Counted from the stretch's first letter, positions 53,286 to 61,961 are shown. The stretch is 64,000 nucleotides of DNA from Bombilactobacillus mellifer (GCF_000970795.1 NZ_KQ034029.1:289097-353096), one strand, 5' to 3'. Notes: generated by a model not told the origin, from the sequence alone. Made by a program: numbers and translations.

Positions 53286-53945
53286 TTGCAGAATAAATTT
53301 TTCAGTCCCTCACTGATGTGTGCTGATTTCACCAAATTACCTCAAGAAATCCACGATCTGGAAGCGGCAGGGGCGGACTCTTTTCATTTAGATATGATCG
53401 ATGGTAATTTTGTCGCCAATTTAGCCTTAGGCTTACAAGACGTGCAAGCTATCCGCGCTTTAACCACCAAACCCTTAGCAGCCCACATGATGATTAATAA
53501 TACCCATCGTTATATTCAACTGTTTGCCCAACAACTAGGTGTGGATACTTTGTATATTCATCCCGAAGCCGATCCACAAATTGTCAAAAGTTTCATGGAA
53601 ATCAAAGCTTACCATAAACACTGTGGTGTCGTTATCAGCCCCAACACCTCCATTGCAATGGTAGAAGAATTATTTAATCTAGTTGATTTTGTGTTAGTCA
53701 TGACCGTTAATCTGGGCTTTGCAGGTCAAACTTATTTAGATTTTGTAACCACTAAAATTAAAAAATTAATTCCTTATAAACAAAAGTATAACTTCCAAAT
53801 TGTCGTGGATGGCGCGATTTCTCCTGCTAAAATTGCCGAATTAGGGGCTATTGGAGTGGACGGTTTTGTTTTAGGAACTTCGGCGCTGTTTAACAAAAAA
53901 GAAGCTTACCAGGATATTTTGCCCCAACTGAGAGAATTGAATTAG
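53286..53945 (+). CDS. Ribulose/allulose-phosphate 3-epimerase family protein
   Basis: TIM-barrel metal-dependent epimerase of 219 residues. Metal ligands are seen in FHLDMIDG (His and Asp), in AAHMM (His) and in VVDGAI (Asp). The segment usually MTVNPGFGGQ reads MTVNLGFAGQ here, and GTSALFN near the end recalls AlsE (allulose-6-phosphate 3-epimerase) more than housekeeping Rpe. The start is TTG, with AGGAAG upstream. Between the kinase and isomerase genes it would convert a ketose phosphate at C3. Confidence 0.85.
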   Translation: MQNKFFSPSLMCADFTKLPQEIHDLEAAGADSFHLDMIDGNFVANLALGLQDVQAIRALTTKPLAAHMMINNTHRYIQLFAQQLGVDTLYIHPEADPQIVKSFMEIKAYHKHCGVVISPNTSIAMVEELFNLVDFVLVMTVNLGFAGQTYLDFVTTKIKKLIPYKQKYNFQIVVDGAISPAKIAELGAIGVDGFVLGTSALFNKKEAYQDILPQLRELN

Positions 53946-53964
53946 AAAGAAGGAACAGATTATT

Positions 53965-54426
53965 ATGAAATTAATTTGTGGATGTGATCCCGCCGCGGTG
54001 AGATTTTATAACAAAGTCTTACAAGCTCTCAAAGCAGAAGGCTATGACCTCGAAGATGTCGGTTGTTATTCAGAAAATGCCGGTCATGGTGGCAAGTTTG
54101 CGGAAATTGCCACCACTGTCGGTCAGAAAGTTCTAGCTGACGAGGATGCGTTTGGCTTTCTTATGTGTGGTACCGGTCAAGGCATGGCGATGGCCGCTAA
54201 CAAAATTCCCGGCATTCGCGCCACGCTTTGTTATGATGTCCTACCGGCTGTTTTAGCCAAAAATGATAATAATGGGAATGTCTTATGTACTGGTGCTTGG
54301 ATGATGGAAAAAAAGGGTCTGGATTATACCATGGCAGTTATTCATGCCTGGTTATTTAGTAACTACACCGGCACTCATGAAAAAGGCATGGCTGCTTTAA
54401 AACAGTTAGATGCCGCCAAACAATAA
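53965..54426 (+). CDS. RpiB/LacA/LacB-family sugar-phosphate isomerase, divergent
   Basis: Aldose-ketose phosphate isomerase family, 153 residues. The GCD start motif (ICGCDPAA, Asp8) and the anion loop CGTGQGMAMAANK with the catalytic cysteine are present. The region that usually reads HNDANVL has NDNNGNVL here, so the ring-opening histidine at that place is lost. AAGGAAC precedes the ATG. As the last operon member it could supply the ketose phosphate for the epimerase. Function in detail is unsure because of the missing histidine. Confidence 0.82.
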   Translation: MKLICGCDPAAVRFYNKVLQALKAEGYDLEDVGCYSENAGHGGKFAEIATTVGQKVLADEDAFGFLMCGTGQGMAMAANKIPGIRATLCYDVLPAVLAKNDNNGNVLCTGAWMMEKKGLDYTMAVIHAWLFSNYTGTHEKGMAALKQLDAAKQ

Positions 54427-54459
54427 AAGAGACTTGGCTTTGGCAATTGCCAGCTTAAT

Positions 54460-54491
54460 GCCCTTCCCTTGTCACAAGTGGAAGGGCTTTT
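54460..54491 (+). terminator. Terminator of the kinase-epimerase-isomerase operon
   Basis: Eight-base arms (54460-54467 and 54480-54487) with a twelve-base loop and four T residues. Confidence 0.8.
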
Positions 54492-54591
54492 AGATCTCGC
54501 TACTCTTGTCCAGACGAACATCTACTTAGTTTTCCATTTCCAGTTTACTTATGCGATAATATCTACAATAAGTCACCTCAGAGGTTGCAAC

Positions 54592-55800
54592 ATGCTGAAA
54601 AATAAACATCTTACTTTATACGTCACCGGTAGTATCGCTGCTTATAAAGCTTTACAGCTGACGCGCTTGTTAGTGCAGCACCAGGCACAAGTGCGCGTCG
54701 TGCTAACAGCAGCGGCACAAAAATTTATCACCCCTTTAAGTTTTCAAACGTTATCCAAACATTCTGTCCTCACAGATACTTTCGCGAGTGGGAATCCACA
54801 CACCGTGGAACATATTGAACTCGCCGATTGGACTGAACTGGCCGTGATTGCCCCGGCTAGCGCTGATATCATCGCCAAATTAGCTCATGGACAAGCAAAT
54901 GATTTAGCCAGTCTGGCGTTAATGGCTACTACCGCCCCTAAATTGATCGCCCCGGCGATGAATAGTCATATGTGGAACAATCCGGCAGTGCAACGTAACG
55001 TGGCCCAACTCAAACAGGATGGTTATGCTTTTGTCGATCCCCAAGAGGGTTTTTTGGCAGAAGGCTATACAGGCAAAGGCCGCATGGCCGAACCTGCACA
55101 AATTGCTGCCCTGGTCGATGCTCATTTTATAAAACCTAGTCCCAGATTACAAAATCAGCCCATTTTAGTCACTGCTGGCGGGACGCGGGAACGCTTAGAT
55201 CCGGTGCGCTTTTTAGCTAATGATTCTTCCGGCAAGATGGGCTATGCTTTAGCGCAAGTTTTGCAGCAGCGTGGTGCGCAAGTGACGTTAATTTCTGCAC
55301 CGACAAAGCTGCAGCCCCCAGCCCAAGTCCACCTGATTCCGGTAACTACGACAGAAGAAATGGCCACCGCAGTAAAGCAGCAATTTCCTCACATGCGGGC
55401 CTTAATTATGGCCGCTGCCGTTGCTGATTTTCGTCCACCACAAGTCGCTGCGCAAAAAATTAAAAAACAGCCCGATCAAACTACTTGGCAATTGCCTTTA
55501 ATTAAAACTGTAGACATTTTACAAATGGTCGCCCACCTGAAACAACCGCACCAAGTTACCATAGGCTTTGCCGCAGAAACATCGGAATTAATTGAGCAGG
55601 CAACTGCCAAATTACGCCGGAAACATTTAGATTTAATTGTGGCCAATAATGTCGCCCAACCGGGCGTCGGCTTTAATAGTGATACTAATCAGGTGACTTT
55701 TATCAGCCCCCACCAACCGCCCAAAAGCACCCAATTATTATCCAAAACCGCCATCGCTGCTTTAGTCATTGACCAGCTGGAAATGTTGTTACAATCGTGA
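54592..55800 (+). CDS. coaBC: Bifunctional phosphopantothenoylcysteine decarboxylase / phosphopantothenate-cysteine ligase
   Basis: Two consecutive steps of coenzyme A synthesis. The N-terminal CoaC flavoprotein domain (about 1-180) has VTGSIAAYKA, the APAMN motif (APAMNSHMW) and the substrate lid GKGRMAEP. The C-terminal CoaB domain (about 185-402) has VTAGGTRERLDPVRF, AAAVADFRP and the NDS/NNV nucleotide segments. The length of 402 residues is normal. The ATG at 54592 with GAGG upstream is the start; an in-frame extension to 54469 runs back into the previous terminator. Single gene. Confidence 0.96.
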   Translation: MLKNKHLTLYVTGSIAAYKALQLTRLLVQHQAQVRVVLTAAAQKFITPLSFQTLSKHSVLTDTFASGNPHTVEHIELADWTELAVIAPASADIIAKLAHGQANDLASLALMATTAPKLIAPAMNSHMWNNPAVQRNVAQLKQDGYAFVDPQEGFLAEGYTGKGRMAEPAQIAALVDAHFIKPSPRLQNQPILVTAGGTRERLDPVRFLANDSSGKMGYALAQVLQQRGAQVTLISAPTKLQPPAQVHLIPVTTTEEMATAVKQQFPHMRALIMAAAVADFRPPQVAAQKIKKQPDQTTWQLPLIKTVDILQMVAHLKQPHQVTIGFAAETSELIEQATAKLRRKHLDLIVANNVAQPGVGFNSDTNQVTFISPHQPPKSTQLLSKTAIAALVIDQLEMLLQS

Positions 55801-55905
55801 TGTAGTTATCCCTATGATTGGCGGGTATTTCTCATGGCTTACAGCTTACTTGGCAGCTGTAAATTTTTTATAATAAGTGGGAATACTGATAAAAAAGTGA
55901 GATTA

Positions 55906-56264
55906 ATGGATAATAAAGCTATTGTGACGAAGTTCTACCAAGAAGTTTTTCAAGCAGGGGATTTATCGCATCTGGATACTTACATGAGAGATGATTATCT
56001 TCAACATAATCCCACTGTCAAAGATGGCAAAAAGGGCTTTCGCGAATTTATTACGGGATTTTTAAAAATGCAACCCACCATTGAGATTATTAATTTGAGT
56101 GCGGATCACAATATGGTGTATGTCTTCTTTAAATGCACATTAGCCAACGGGCACGTCAATAAAGTGTGTATCGCTTACAAGCTGGTCAATTAGCCGAACA
56201 CTGGGATATTATTGAACATAATGTCGAAAAGATCCAATCCGTGAATAACAATGGCCTTTTCTAA
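55906..56264 (+). pseudogene. SnoaL-like (nuclear transport factor 2 fold) protein, frameshifted
   Basis: Begins as an intact SnoaL/NTF2-fold protein (KAIVTKFYQEVFQAGDLSHL, DDYLQHNPTVKDG). The frame ends early at 56193 after HVNKVCIAYKLVN. From about 56172 another frame continues with the expected family ending (YRLQAGQLAEHWDIIEH to a TAA at 56262-56264). A small deletion around 56165-56175 explains this. Proteins of this kind are polyketide-cyclase-like or of unknown function. The gene is a recent pseudogene unless the shift is a sequencing error. Confidence 0.8.
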
Positions 56265-56373
56265 CAGACAGCATGTTTCCGTTCGATACCTATGTCAGCT
56301 TTGGAAGTAATTGCCGACTGTAACGTGTGCCTGGGTGATGTTGTCAGTGCCCCCCATTTTGATGCAGACCTAT

Positions 56374-56410
56374 AAAAAACAAGCAGAAACTTTTCTGCTT
56401 GTTTTTATTT
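56374..56410. terminator. Bidirectional terminator after the SnoaL-like remnant
   Basis: Arms of about twelve bases around AAACAAGCAGAA with a short loop and A/T runs on both sides. It also lies downstream of the convergent DUF1129 gene. Confidence 0.8.
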
Positions 56411-56527
56411 TATAAAGAATCTGGAAATCCCAGCTAGTGGTTCATAATTGTTTGGTTTTATTCCAGACCGTGTCTTGATATAAAACCCGAATTAAGTATG
56501 CCAAAGCTCATTGCAGCAGCTATGATT

Positions 56528-57280
56528 CTATCGGCCGGTAAAAGAATTATATTTAATGTGGTAATAATGGCGGAATAACCAACGCGCACCATAAGCACAA
56601 GCTGCTAGTATAATATAGAGCCACGGATTTAAAATCGGATTAATCACCGGTGGTAAAATTGTAGTAATAAACATAATCGCATACATGACCAACAAGCCGA
56701 AAACTAAAATTAACGAAATCCGCCAAATCGGCTGCCGCTTACTCCGGGCTTGTTGCATCTGCTGCGTAAACCACGTAATAAGAATCCCCCATAAAATGGA
56801 CAATAAAATAATAGTTACAATCCCACTTTGATTACTGCGATCGGGATGCTTGGTTGTAAAACCCACAATCCCATACATGACCGTGAAAAGAGCCCCAAAC
56901 AATAAAGAATTATCGACGCTGGCTTTCCAAAATTCGGGCATCCGGGAAGTATTTTCCGGTTTTTTATTCAGTAAAGCATTCACTTTTTGATCCACTGTGC
57001 CATACAATTGCCGCGCCGGTGTCCCTTGGATTTGCGCTTGAATAATTTCTACGAGTAAATTATCAATTAGCGATTGCGCTTGCGCTGCAGTCTTACCCTG
57101 CGCTATGAGCGCTTTTCGCAAGCGAAATAAATAATCTTCATTCCGCTTACTTAATTTAGCCTGCAATTGATCAGTGCTGGCCTGAGCAATTTTTTGTTGC
57201 ACATCTTTTTGTTGGGCTTTTTTTTGCACTCGCACTTGTTGTTTTTGTTGAGCCGCCTGATTTTTTTTCCTAGGGTCCAT
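56528..57280 (-). CDS. DUF1129-family membrane protein
   Basis: Protein of 250 residues with a Gln/Lys-rich, probably coiled-coil N-terminus (1-60). A helical segment (FRLRKALIAQGKTAAQAQSLID) and four hydrophobic segments (about 125-245) follow. This matches the DUF1129 family of lactobacilli and streptococci, which usually lies next to ychF. Function is unknown. AAGGAG precedes the ATG. The gene is the last of the minus-strand block rsmG-noc-soj-spo0J-DUF951-ychF. Confidence 0.87.
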   Translation of the reverse strand: MDPRKKNQAAQQKQQVRVQKKAQQKDVQQKIAQASTDQLQAKLSKRNEDYLFRLRKALIAQGKTAAQAQSLIDNLLVEIIQAQIQGTPARQLYGTVDQKVNALLNKKPENTSRMPEFWKASVDNSLLFGALFTVMYGIVGFTTKHPDRSNQSGIVTIILLSILWGILITWFTQQMQQARSKRQPIWRISLILVFGLLVMYAIMFITTILPPVINPILNPWLYIILAACAYGARWLFRHYYHIKYNSFTGR

Positions 57281-57296
57281 TAATTCTAACTACTCC

Positions 57297-58397
57297 TTAA
57301 ACGTTAAATCTAAATTCAATAATATCACCGTCTTGCACTTCATAATCTTTGCCTTCCAACCGTAAACGTCCTGCTTCTTTAACGGCCTGAATACTTTGAT
57401 AGTGATCTAAATCCGCAAAAGAAATAGTTTCCGCTTTAATAAATCCACGTTCAAAATCTGAATGAATCAACCCCGCCACTTGTGGTGCCTTCATGCCGCG
57501 GCGAAAAGTCCAAGCCCGGGTCTCCGGACCACCAGCTGTAAAAAAGGTTGCCAAGCCTAATAAATGATAACTAGCCCGGATTAAACGATCTAATCCCGAC
57601 TCACTAACTCCTTCGGCCTCTAAAAAATCTTGTCGTTCTTCATCCGGTAACTCGGCAATTTCTTCTTCAGTTTTGGCCGAGATGGCCAGCACTTCCGCTT
57701 GTTCTTGAGCAGCATAAGCTTTAATTTGTTGATAATAAGCTGATTCTTCGGGGTTGGCCATATCTGCTTCAGCAATATTGGCGACATACAAGACTGGTTT
57801 GGAAGTTAATAGAAATAAGCCATGCACAATTTTTTGTTCAGCAGCGGTAAACTCTAAACTACGCACAGCCCCGCCAGCTTCTAAGACTGGTTTGATTTTT
57901 TGGAGTACTGCTAATTCAGCCAGTGCGGCTTTATCTTTAGTCTTCGCCACTTTTTCCACTTTGGCATAGCGTTTATTGACGCTATCCAGATCTGCAATGC
58001 TTAATTCTAAATTAATTGTCGCAATATCTTCTACGGGATCAATTTGACCATTCACATGCGTGACGTTATCATCATCAAAAGCCCGCACCACGTGCACAAT
58101 CGCATCCACTTGTCGTATATTTTCCAAAAATTTATTGCCTAAGCCTTCACCTTGGCTAGCACCTTTTACAATGCCGGCAATATCCGTAAATTCAAAAGTA
58201 GTGTGCACAATTTTTTTGGCGGGGATTAATTCATCAATTCGCTGTAATCTCGAATCAGGTACTTCTACCATGCCCACATTAGGATCAATGGTGGCAAAAG
58301 GATAATTCGCCATTTCGGCGCCCGCTTTAGTAATTGCGTTAAATAACGTTGATTTGCCGACATTAGGTAAACCAACAATTCCTGCTGTTAATGCCAT
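57297..58397 (-). CDS. ychF: Redox-regulated ATPase YchF
   Basis: Obg-related P-loop NTPase that prefers ATP and associates with ribosomes. With the ATG at 58397 it has 366 residues, the family length. Seen are GLPNVGKSTLFNAIT (P-loop), the switch DIAGIVKGAS and NxxE-type NIAEAD in place of NKxD, then the coiled-coil region and C-terminal TGS domain (AWTFRRGMKAP, DYEVQDGDIIEFRFNV). AAGGAG is 7 bases upstream; an ATG two codons further up is less well placed. It follows the DUF951 gene closely. Confidence 0.97.
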   Translation of the reverse strand: MALTAGIVGLPNVGKSTLFNAITKAGAEMANYPFATIDPNVGMVEVPDSRLQRIDELIPAKKIVHTTFEFTDIAGIVKGASQGEGLGNKFLENIRQVDAIVHVVRAFDDDNVTHVNGQIDPVEDIATINLELSIADLDSVNKRYAKVEKVAKTKDKAALAELAVLQKIKPVLEAGGAVRSLEFTAAEQKIVHGLFLLTSKPVLYVANIAEADMANPEESAYYQQIKAYAAQEQAEVLAISAKTEEEIAELPDEERQDFLEAEGVSESGLDRLIRASYHLLGLATFFTAGGPETRAWTFRRGMKAPQVAGLIHSDFERGFIKAETISFADLDHYQSIQAVKEAGRLRLEGKDYEVQDGDIIEFRFNV

Positions 58398-58408
58398 GCG
58401 CAAACTCC

Positions 58409-58660
58409 TTAATCAAAAATTCGTGGTATTTGTAACTTTTGGGGATCCAAATAAAACTCTTCGCTCTCGGCCTTCACTTCATGAGCCTGTGTGATCATCT
58501 TTTTAAATTTTTTTTCAAAATACGACCGCTTTAACATCACTTGATGTCCGCAACCCAAGCAGCGCACTTTAATATCGGCACCTAAGCGCACCACTTCCCA
58601 CCGGTTGACCCCGCAAGCATGCTGTTTTTTCATCATCACAATGTCGCCTAAATTATACAT
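58409..58660 (-). CDS. DUF951-family small protein
   Basis: Basic protein of 83 residues with the DUF951 pattern: an N-terminal YNLGDIVMMKKQHACGVNRWEV followed by IKVRCLGCGHQVML. Cysteines of the CxxC pair (CLGCG) and the upstream HACG could bind a metal. It is nearly always found between parB and ychF in Firmicutes, as here. Function is unknown. AGGGGGG precedes the ATG. Confidence 0.93.
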   Translation of the reverse strand: MYNLGDIVMMKKQHACGVNRWEVVRLGADIKVRCLGCGHQVMLKRSYFEKKFKKMITQAHEVKAESEEFYLDPQKLQIPRIFD

Positions 58661-58670
58661 GTTGGCCCCC

Positions 58671-59534
58671 CTAATCGAGCGAAATATTTAATAATTCTAA
58701 AATGCGATTCAAATCTGTCGTCGAGGCAAAATCAATCTGAATTTTGCCCTTGCCACTCTTATCATGCGTTACTTTGACTTGAGTGCCAAATTTATCAATT
58801 AATTGCTCTTCGGTGGCTTGAATAAAAGGCGAACGCGTGCCGGTGGTTTTTTTTGTTTTGACGCTTACCGGTTGATTGACTAAGGCCTCTAATTGTCGTA
58901 CAGTTAATCCCTTGTGAACGGCCGTTTGGGCGACGGCGTCAATTTTTTGCGGATCTTTCAATGTTAAAAGCGTCCGGGCTTGGGCCATGGTCAATTTACC
59001 ATTGACCAATAATTTTTTAGTTTGCATGGGTAAAGATAGCAAACGTAAATAATTAGCAATATAAGGCCGGCTTTTGCCTAATTTTTCGGAAATTTGTTCT
59101 TGAGTCAGATGTAATTTTTCAATCAAAGTCTGATAAGCTTGGGCTTCTTCAATCGGGTTTAAATCTTCGCGTTGCAAATTCTCCAAAACCCCAATCTCCA
59201 TCATTTGACTTTCATCCAGCGTTCGCACAATTGCAGGCACGGTGTCTTTGTGCGCCAACTTGCTGGCCCGAAAGCGGCGCTCGCCCACCACAATTTGATA
59301 ACCATTAACACTTTTACGGACAACAATCGGTTGAAACACACCATTTTCGGCAATTGATTGAGCTAATTCTTCCAAGGCCGTTTGATCAAATTCTTTGCGG
59401 GGTTGATAAGGATTAGGTCGGATCTCGGTCAATGGAATATCGATCACATTTTCGGCACTAATTTCTTCATTTTCAAAATCGGAAAAAATCGCACCAATTC
59501 CGCGGCCTAAACCACTCTTCTTTTTTTCAGGCAT
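58671..59534 (-). CDS. spo0J: Chromosome-partitioning protein ParB/Spo0J
   Basis: parS-binding CTPase clamp of 287 residues. It starts with KKSGLGRGIGAIF, a ParA-interacting segment. Next come the CTP-binding ParB domain with ENGVFQPIVV and GERRFRA, then a helix-turn-helix (QEQISEKLGKSRPYIANYLRLL, about 140-165) and a C-terminal dimer domain. Its start overlaps the end of soj by eight bases, so both are coupled. It spreads from parS sites to load condensin near the origin. Confidence 0.96.
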   Translation of the reverse strand: MPEKKKSGLGRGIGAIFSDFENEEISAENVIDIPLTEIRPNPYQPRKEFDQTALEELAQSIAENGVFQPIVVRKSVNGYQIVVGERRFRASKLAHKDTVPAIVRTLDESQMMEIGVLENLQREDLNPIEEAQAYQTLIEKLHLTQEQISEKLGKSRPYIANYLRLLSLPMQTKKLLVNGKLTMAQARTLLTLKDPQKIDAVAQTAVHKGLTVRQLEALVNQPVSVKTKKTTGTRSPFIQATEEQLIDKFGTQVKVTHDKSGKGKIQIDFASTTDLNRILELLNISLD

Positions 59535-60291
59535 TGTTTCGCATGACCTCCTTCGCTAATTGCAAATAAACTGTTGCGCCGCGCGATTTGCGGTCAAAAT
59601 CAATAATCGGCAATCCATAACTCGGGGCTTCCGCTAAGCGGGTATTGCGGGGAATGATAGTGTGATAGACATGATCGCCAAAATAATTGCGCACCTCATT
59701 GACGACTTGATTTCCTAAATTGGTTCGGGCATCATACATCGTCAAAAGAACCCCTTCAATCTTGAGATCCGGATTAAAATGCTTTTGGACTAAGCGAATC
59801 GTATTCAGCAATTGGCTTAAACCTTCTAAAGCATAATATTCACTTTGGACTGGAATAATAATCGAATTACTTGCAGTAAAGGCATTGATTGACAATTGGC
59901 CTAAAGAAGGCGGACAATCTACTAAAATATAATCATAGCTGTCTGTCACCGTTTGAATGGCTTCTTTCAAACGGGTTTCCCGCGCCATCATCGAGGTGAG
60001 CTCAATTTCCGCACCGGCTAACTGAATGGTCGCCGGGACAATATCCAGCCGCGGCCGTTTCGTATGCAAAATAGCGTCCGGCAGGGGCATTTCATTAATA
60101 ATAACATCATAAATGTCTTGTGCCACATCTACTTTTTTGATTCCCAAACCACTAGTCGTATTGCCTTGGGGATCAATATCGATGACCAACACTCGCTGTC
60201 CTAATTCCGCTAAACAAGCCCCTAAATTGATGGTTGTCGTTGTTTTGCCAACGCCGCCTTTTTGGTTAGCTAAAGAAATCACCCTAACCAT
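59527..60291 (-). CDS. soj: Chromosome-partitioning ATPase ParA/Soj
   Basis: Deviant Walker-type ATPase of 254 residues. The P-loop KGGVGKTTT (11-19), the Walker A' DIDPQGN and the switch DCPPSLG are present. It binds DNA and works with Spo0J, and in Bacillus it regulates DnaA. AAGGAGG lies upstream of the ATG. It overlaps noc by eight bases before and spo0J by eight bases after. Confidence 0.97.
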   Translation of the reverse strand: MVRVISLANQKGGVGKTTTTINLGACLAELGQRVLVIDIDPQGNTTSGLGIKKVDVAQDIYDVIINEMPLPDAILHTKRPRLDIVPATIQLAGAEIELTSMMARETRLKEAIQTVTDSYDYILVDCPPSLGQLSINAFTASNSIIIPVQSEYYALEGLSQLLNTIRLVQKHFNPDLKIEGVLLTMYDARTNLGNQVVNEVRNYFGDHVYHTIIPRNTRLAEAPSYGLPIIDFDRKSRGATVYLQLAKEVMRNNA

Positions 60292-61120
60292 GTTGATCCT
60301 CCTTTTGCACTGTAATAATCATTTGGTACTCCTGGTCTCCATCAGTTTCCTGATACGTAAATTCGGCTCCATTTTTTTGCGCTAATTGGACGGACTCCCG
60401 AATGGTATTAATAGATAACTGCGGATCACGAGATTTAAGTGCTGTAATCGAGTGTTGTTTGGGAGTAGCACGTTTAGCTGGTTGCTTGAGCTGTTTAACC
60501 AAGCGTTCTGTCGCCGCCACGTTTAGTTGTTGCTGCAAAATTTTGTATAAGGCCGTTTGTTGCTGACTCGCTGTTAAACTGACTAAAGCGCGCCCGTGAC
60601 GGGAAGTTATTTGACCAGCAATTAAAGCTTGTTGCACGGTAGCATCTAGTTTGAGCAACCGTAATTTATTAGCAATATAAGACTGACTCTTGCCTAATTG
60701 GGCTGCTAAGTCTTCTTGGCGCAAATTATTCATTGCCGCTAACTTTTTATAAGCTCGGGCTTCTTCAATCGGGTTTAAATCTTGCCGCTGTAAATTTTCG
60801 ATCAGTGCCAAAGAGGCGCTTTGTTGATCACTATAATTACGAACCAATGCTGGGATGGTCGTCCATTTTAATTGCTGGGCTGCCCGAAATCGGCGCTCTC
60901 CGGCAATAATTTCATATTGTTGGGCGCCTACTTGACGCACGATAATCGGCTGTAATAAACCATTCTTGGCTAATGACTGCGCTAATTCTGTCAGTTGATC
61001 AGGTGCAAAGGTGCGCCGTGGTTGGTACTGACTGGGTTTAATTTGGCTTATTTCCAAATCACGGATAGTATTGTCTTCGGATGAAACTTTACGTTCTAAA
61101 AATTTATCGAAAAAAGACAT
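60284..61120 (-). CDS. noc: Nucleoid occlusion protein Noc
   Basis: ParB paralogue of 278 residues that blocks division over the nucleoid. The N-terminal part (DKFLERKVSSED) supplies the membrane-targeting helix region. The ParB-type domain has GLLQPIIVRQ and GERRFRAAQQ, and the helix-turn-helix reads EDLAAQLGKSQSYIANKLRLL. The position between rsmG and soj is the Bacillus-type order and separates Noc from Spo0J. AGGAGG precedes the ATG. Confidence 0.94.
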   Translation of the reverse strand: MSFFDKFLERKVSSEDNTIRDLEISQIKPSQYQPRRTFAPDQLTELAQSLAKNGLLQPIIVRQVGAQQYEIIAGERRFRAAQQLKWTTIPALVRNYSDQQSASLALIENLQRQDLNPIEEARAYKKLAAMNNLRQEDLAAQLGKSQSYIANKLRLLKLDATVQQALIAGQITSRHGRALVSLTASQQQTALYKILQQQLNVAATERLVKQLKQPAKRATPKQHSITALKSRDPQLSINTIRESVQLAQKNGAEFTYQETDGDQEYQMIITVQKEDQHG

Positions 61121-61132
61121 CCTGTTCTCCTC

Positions 61133-61849
61133 CTACAAAGGTTCTCTGCTAGGTGTACCAGGTTTACGAGGATATTTAGTCGGTGTAGTAGAGATTTTAT
61201 TGATGAGCACTAGCTCGCGTTGCCCCGCATCATGAGGTAGTGAAAAAGCCTGGATTTGGTGAACTTGTCCTCCTAAAATGTGAAGAGCTTTTTGAGCCGC
61301 TGCTACCTCTGCTGCGGTTTTAGTGGCTTTTAAAGCAATAAATTGACCGCCTACTTTAACCGTCGGTAAACACAATTCTAATAAAGTCGGTAAGCTAGCT
61401 ACCGCCCGCGCAGTAGCAAAATCAAAGTGTTCCCGATACTGCTTTTGATGGCCTAAATCTTCGGCGCGTTGATGTATGAGGGTCACATCCGTCAAATGCA
61501 GCCGCTGAACCAACGTTTGTAAGAAGTTAATACGCTTGTTTAAAGAATCGACTAGCGTCAATTGCAACTGGGGATTCGCAATTTTTAAAACCAAACCGGG
61601 AAAACCAGCGCCGGAGCCGATATCTATTAAACTGACCGGCTGAGCCAATTGTGGTTGCACAAATAGAGGAGTTAAAGAATCATAAAAATGTTTTAAATAA
61701 ACTTGGTCACTATCTGTGATAGCCGTCAAATTCATAACTTGATTCGCTTCATTTAATAATTGATTATATACTTGTAATTGATGCATCTGCTCCGGAGTTA
61801 AAATTACTCCTTGCTGAGCTGCTAAGTGTTGTAGTTCCTCGGGATTCAT
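61133..61849 (-). CDS. rsmG: 16S rRNA (guanine527-N7)-methyltransferase RsmG
   Basis: Methylates G527 in the 530 loop of 16S rRNA using SAM. Its 238 residues show the SAM motif DIGSGAGFPGLVLKI (about 77-91), LVDSLNKRINFL and ATARAVASLPTLLEL. GAGGAG precedes the ATG. It is the first gene of the rsmG-noc-soj-spo0J block. A hairpin-type terminator/attenuator and an inverted repeat resembling parS half-sites lie in its leader. Confidence 0.97.
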   Translation of the reverse strand: MNPEELQHLAAQQGVILTPEQMHQLQVYNQLLNEANQVMNLTAITDSDQVYLKHFYDSLTPLFVQPQLAQPVSLIDIGSGAGFPGLVLKIANPQLQLTLVDSLNKRINFLQTLVQRLHLTDVTLIHQRAEDLGHQKQYREHFDFATARAVASLPTLLELCLPTVKVGGQFIALKATKTAAEVAAAQKALHILGGQVHQIQAFSLPHDAGQRELVLINKISTTPTKYPRKPGTPSREPL

Positions 61850-61863
61850 AAGCCACTCCTCTC

Positions 61864-61886
61864 GTGAAACAATATTGTTGTTTCAC
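61864..61886. promoter_or_regulatory. Inverted repeat of parS-like half-sites upstream of rsmG
   Basis: GTGAAACAA and TTGTTTCAC face each other across five bases. Each equals most of a half of the parS consensus TGTTTCACGTGAAACA, but in reversed order, so it is not a proper parS site. Confidence 0.4.
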
Positions 61887-61907
61887 AGTTTATCCTATCT
61901 TAAAAAA

Positions 61908-61961
61908 AGGTCTAACGCAATCATCTACTCTAAAGATTCCTGAGTTTTTAGACCTGCTTTT
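61908..61961. terminator. Terminator-like hairpin upstream of rsmG
   Basis: Eight-base arms AGGTCTAA (61908-61915) and TTAGACCT (61948-61955) with a 32-base loop and T or A runs on both sides. With no gene between it and rsmG it may be an attenuator of the rsmG operon or end a small transcript. Confidence 0.45.

Noticed and set aside
54469-54591. N-terminal extension of CoaBC to a TTG at 54469
   Set aside because: It would start inside the preceding terminator. The ATG at 54592 has a ribosome site and gives the normal family length.
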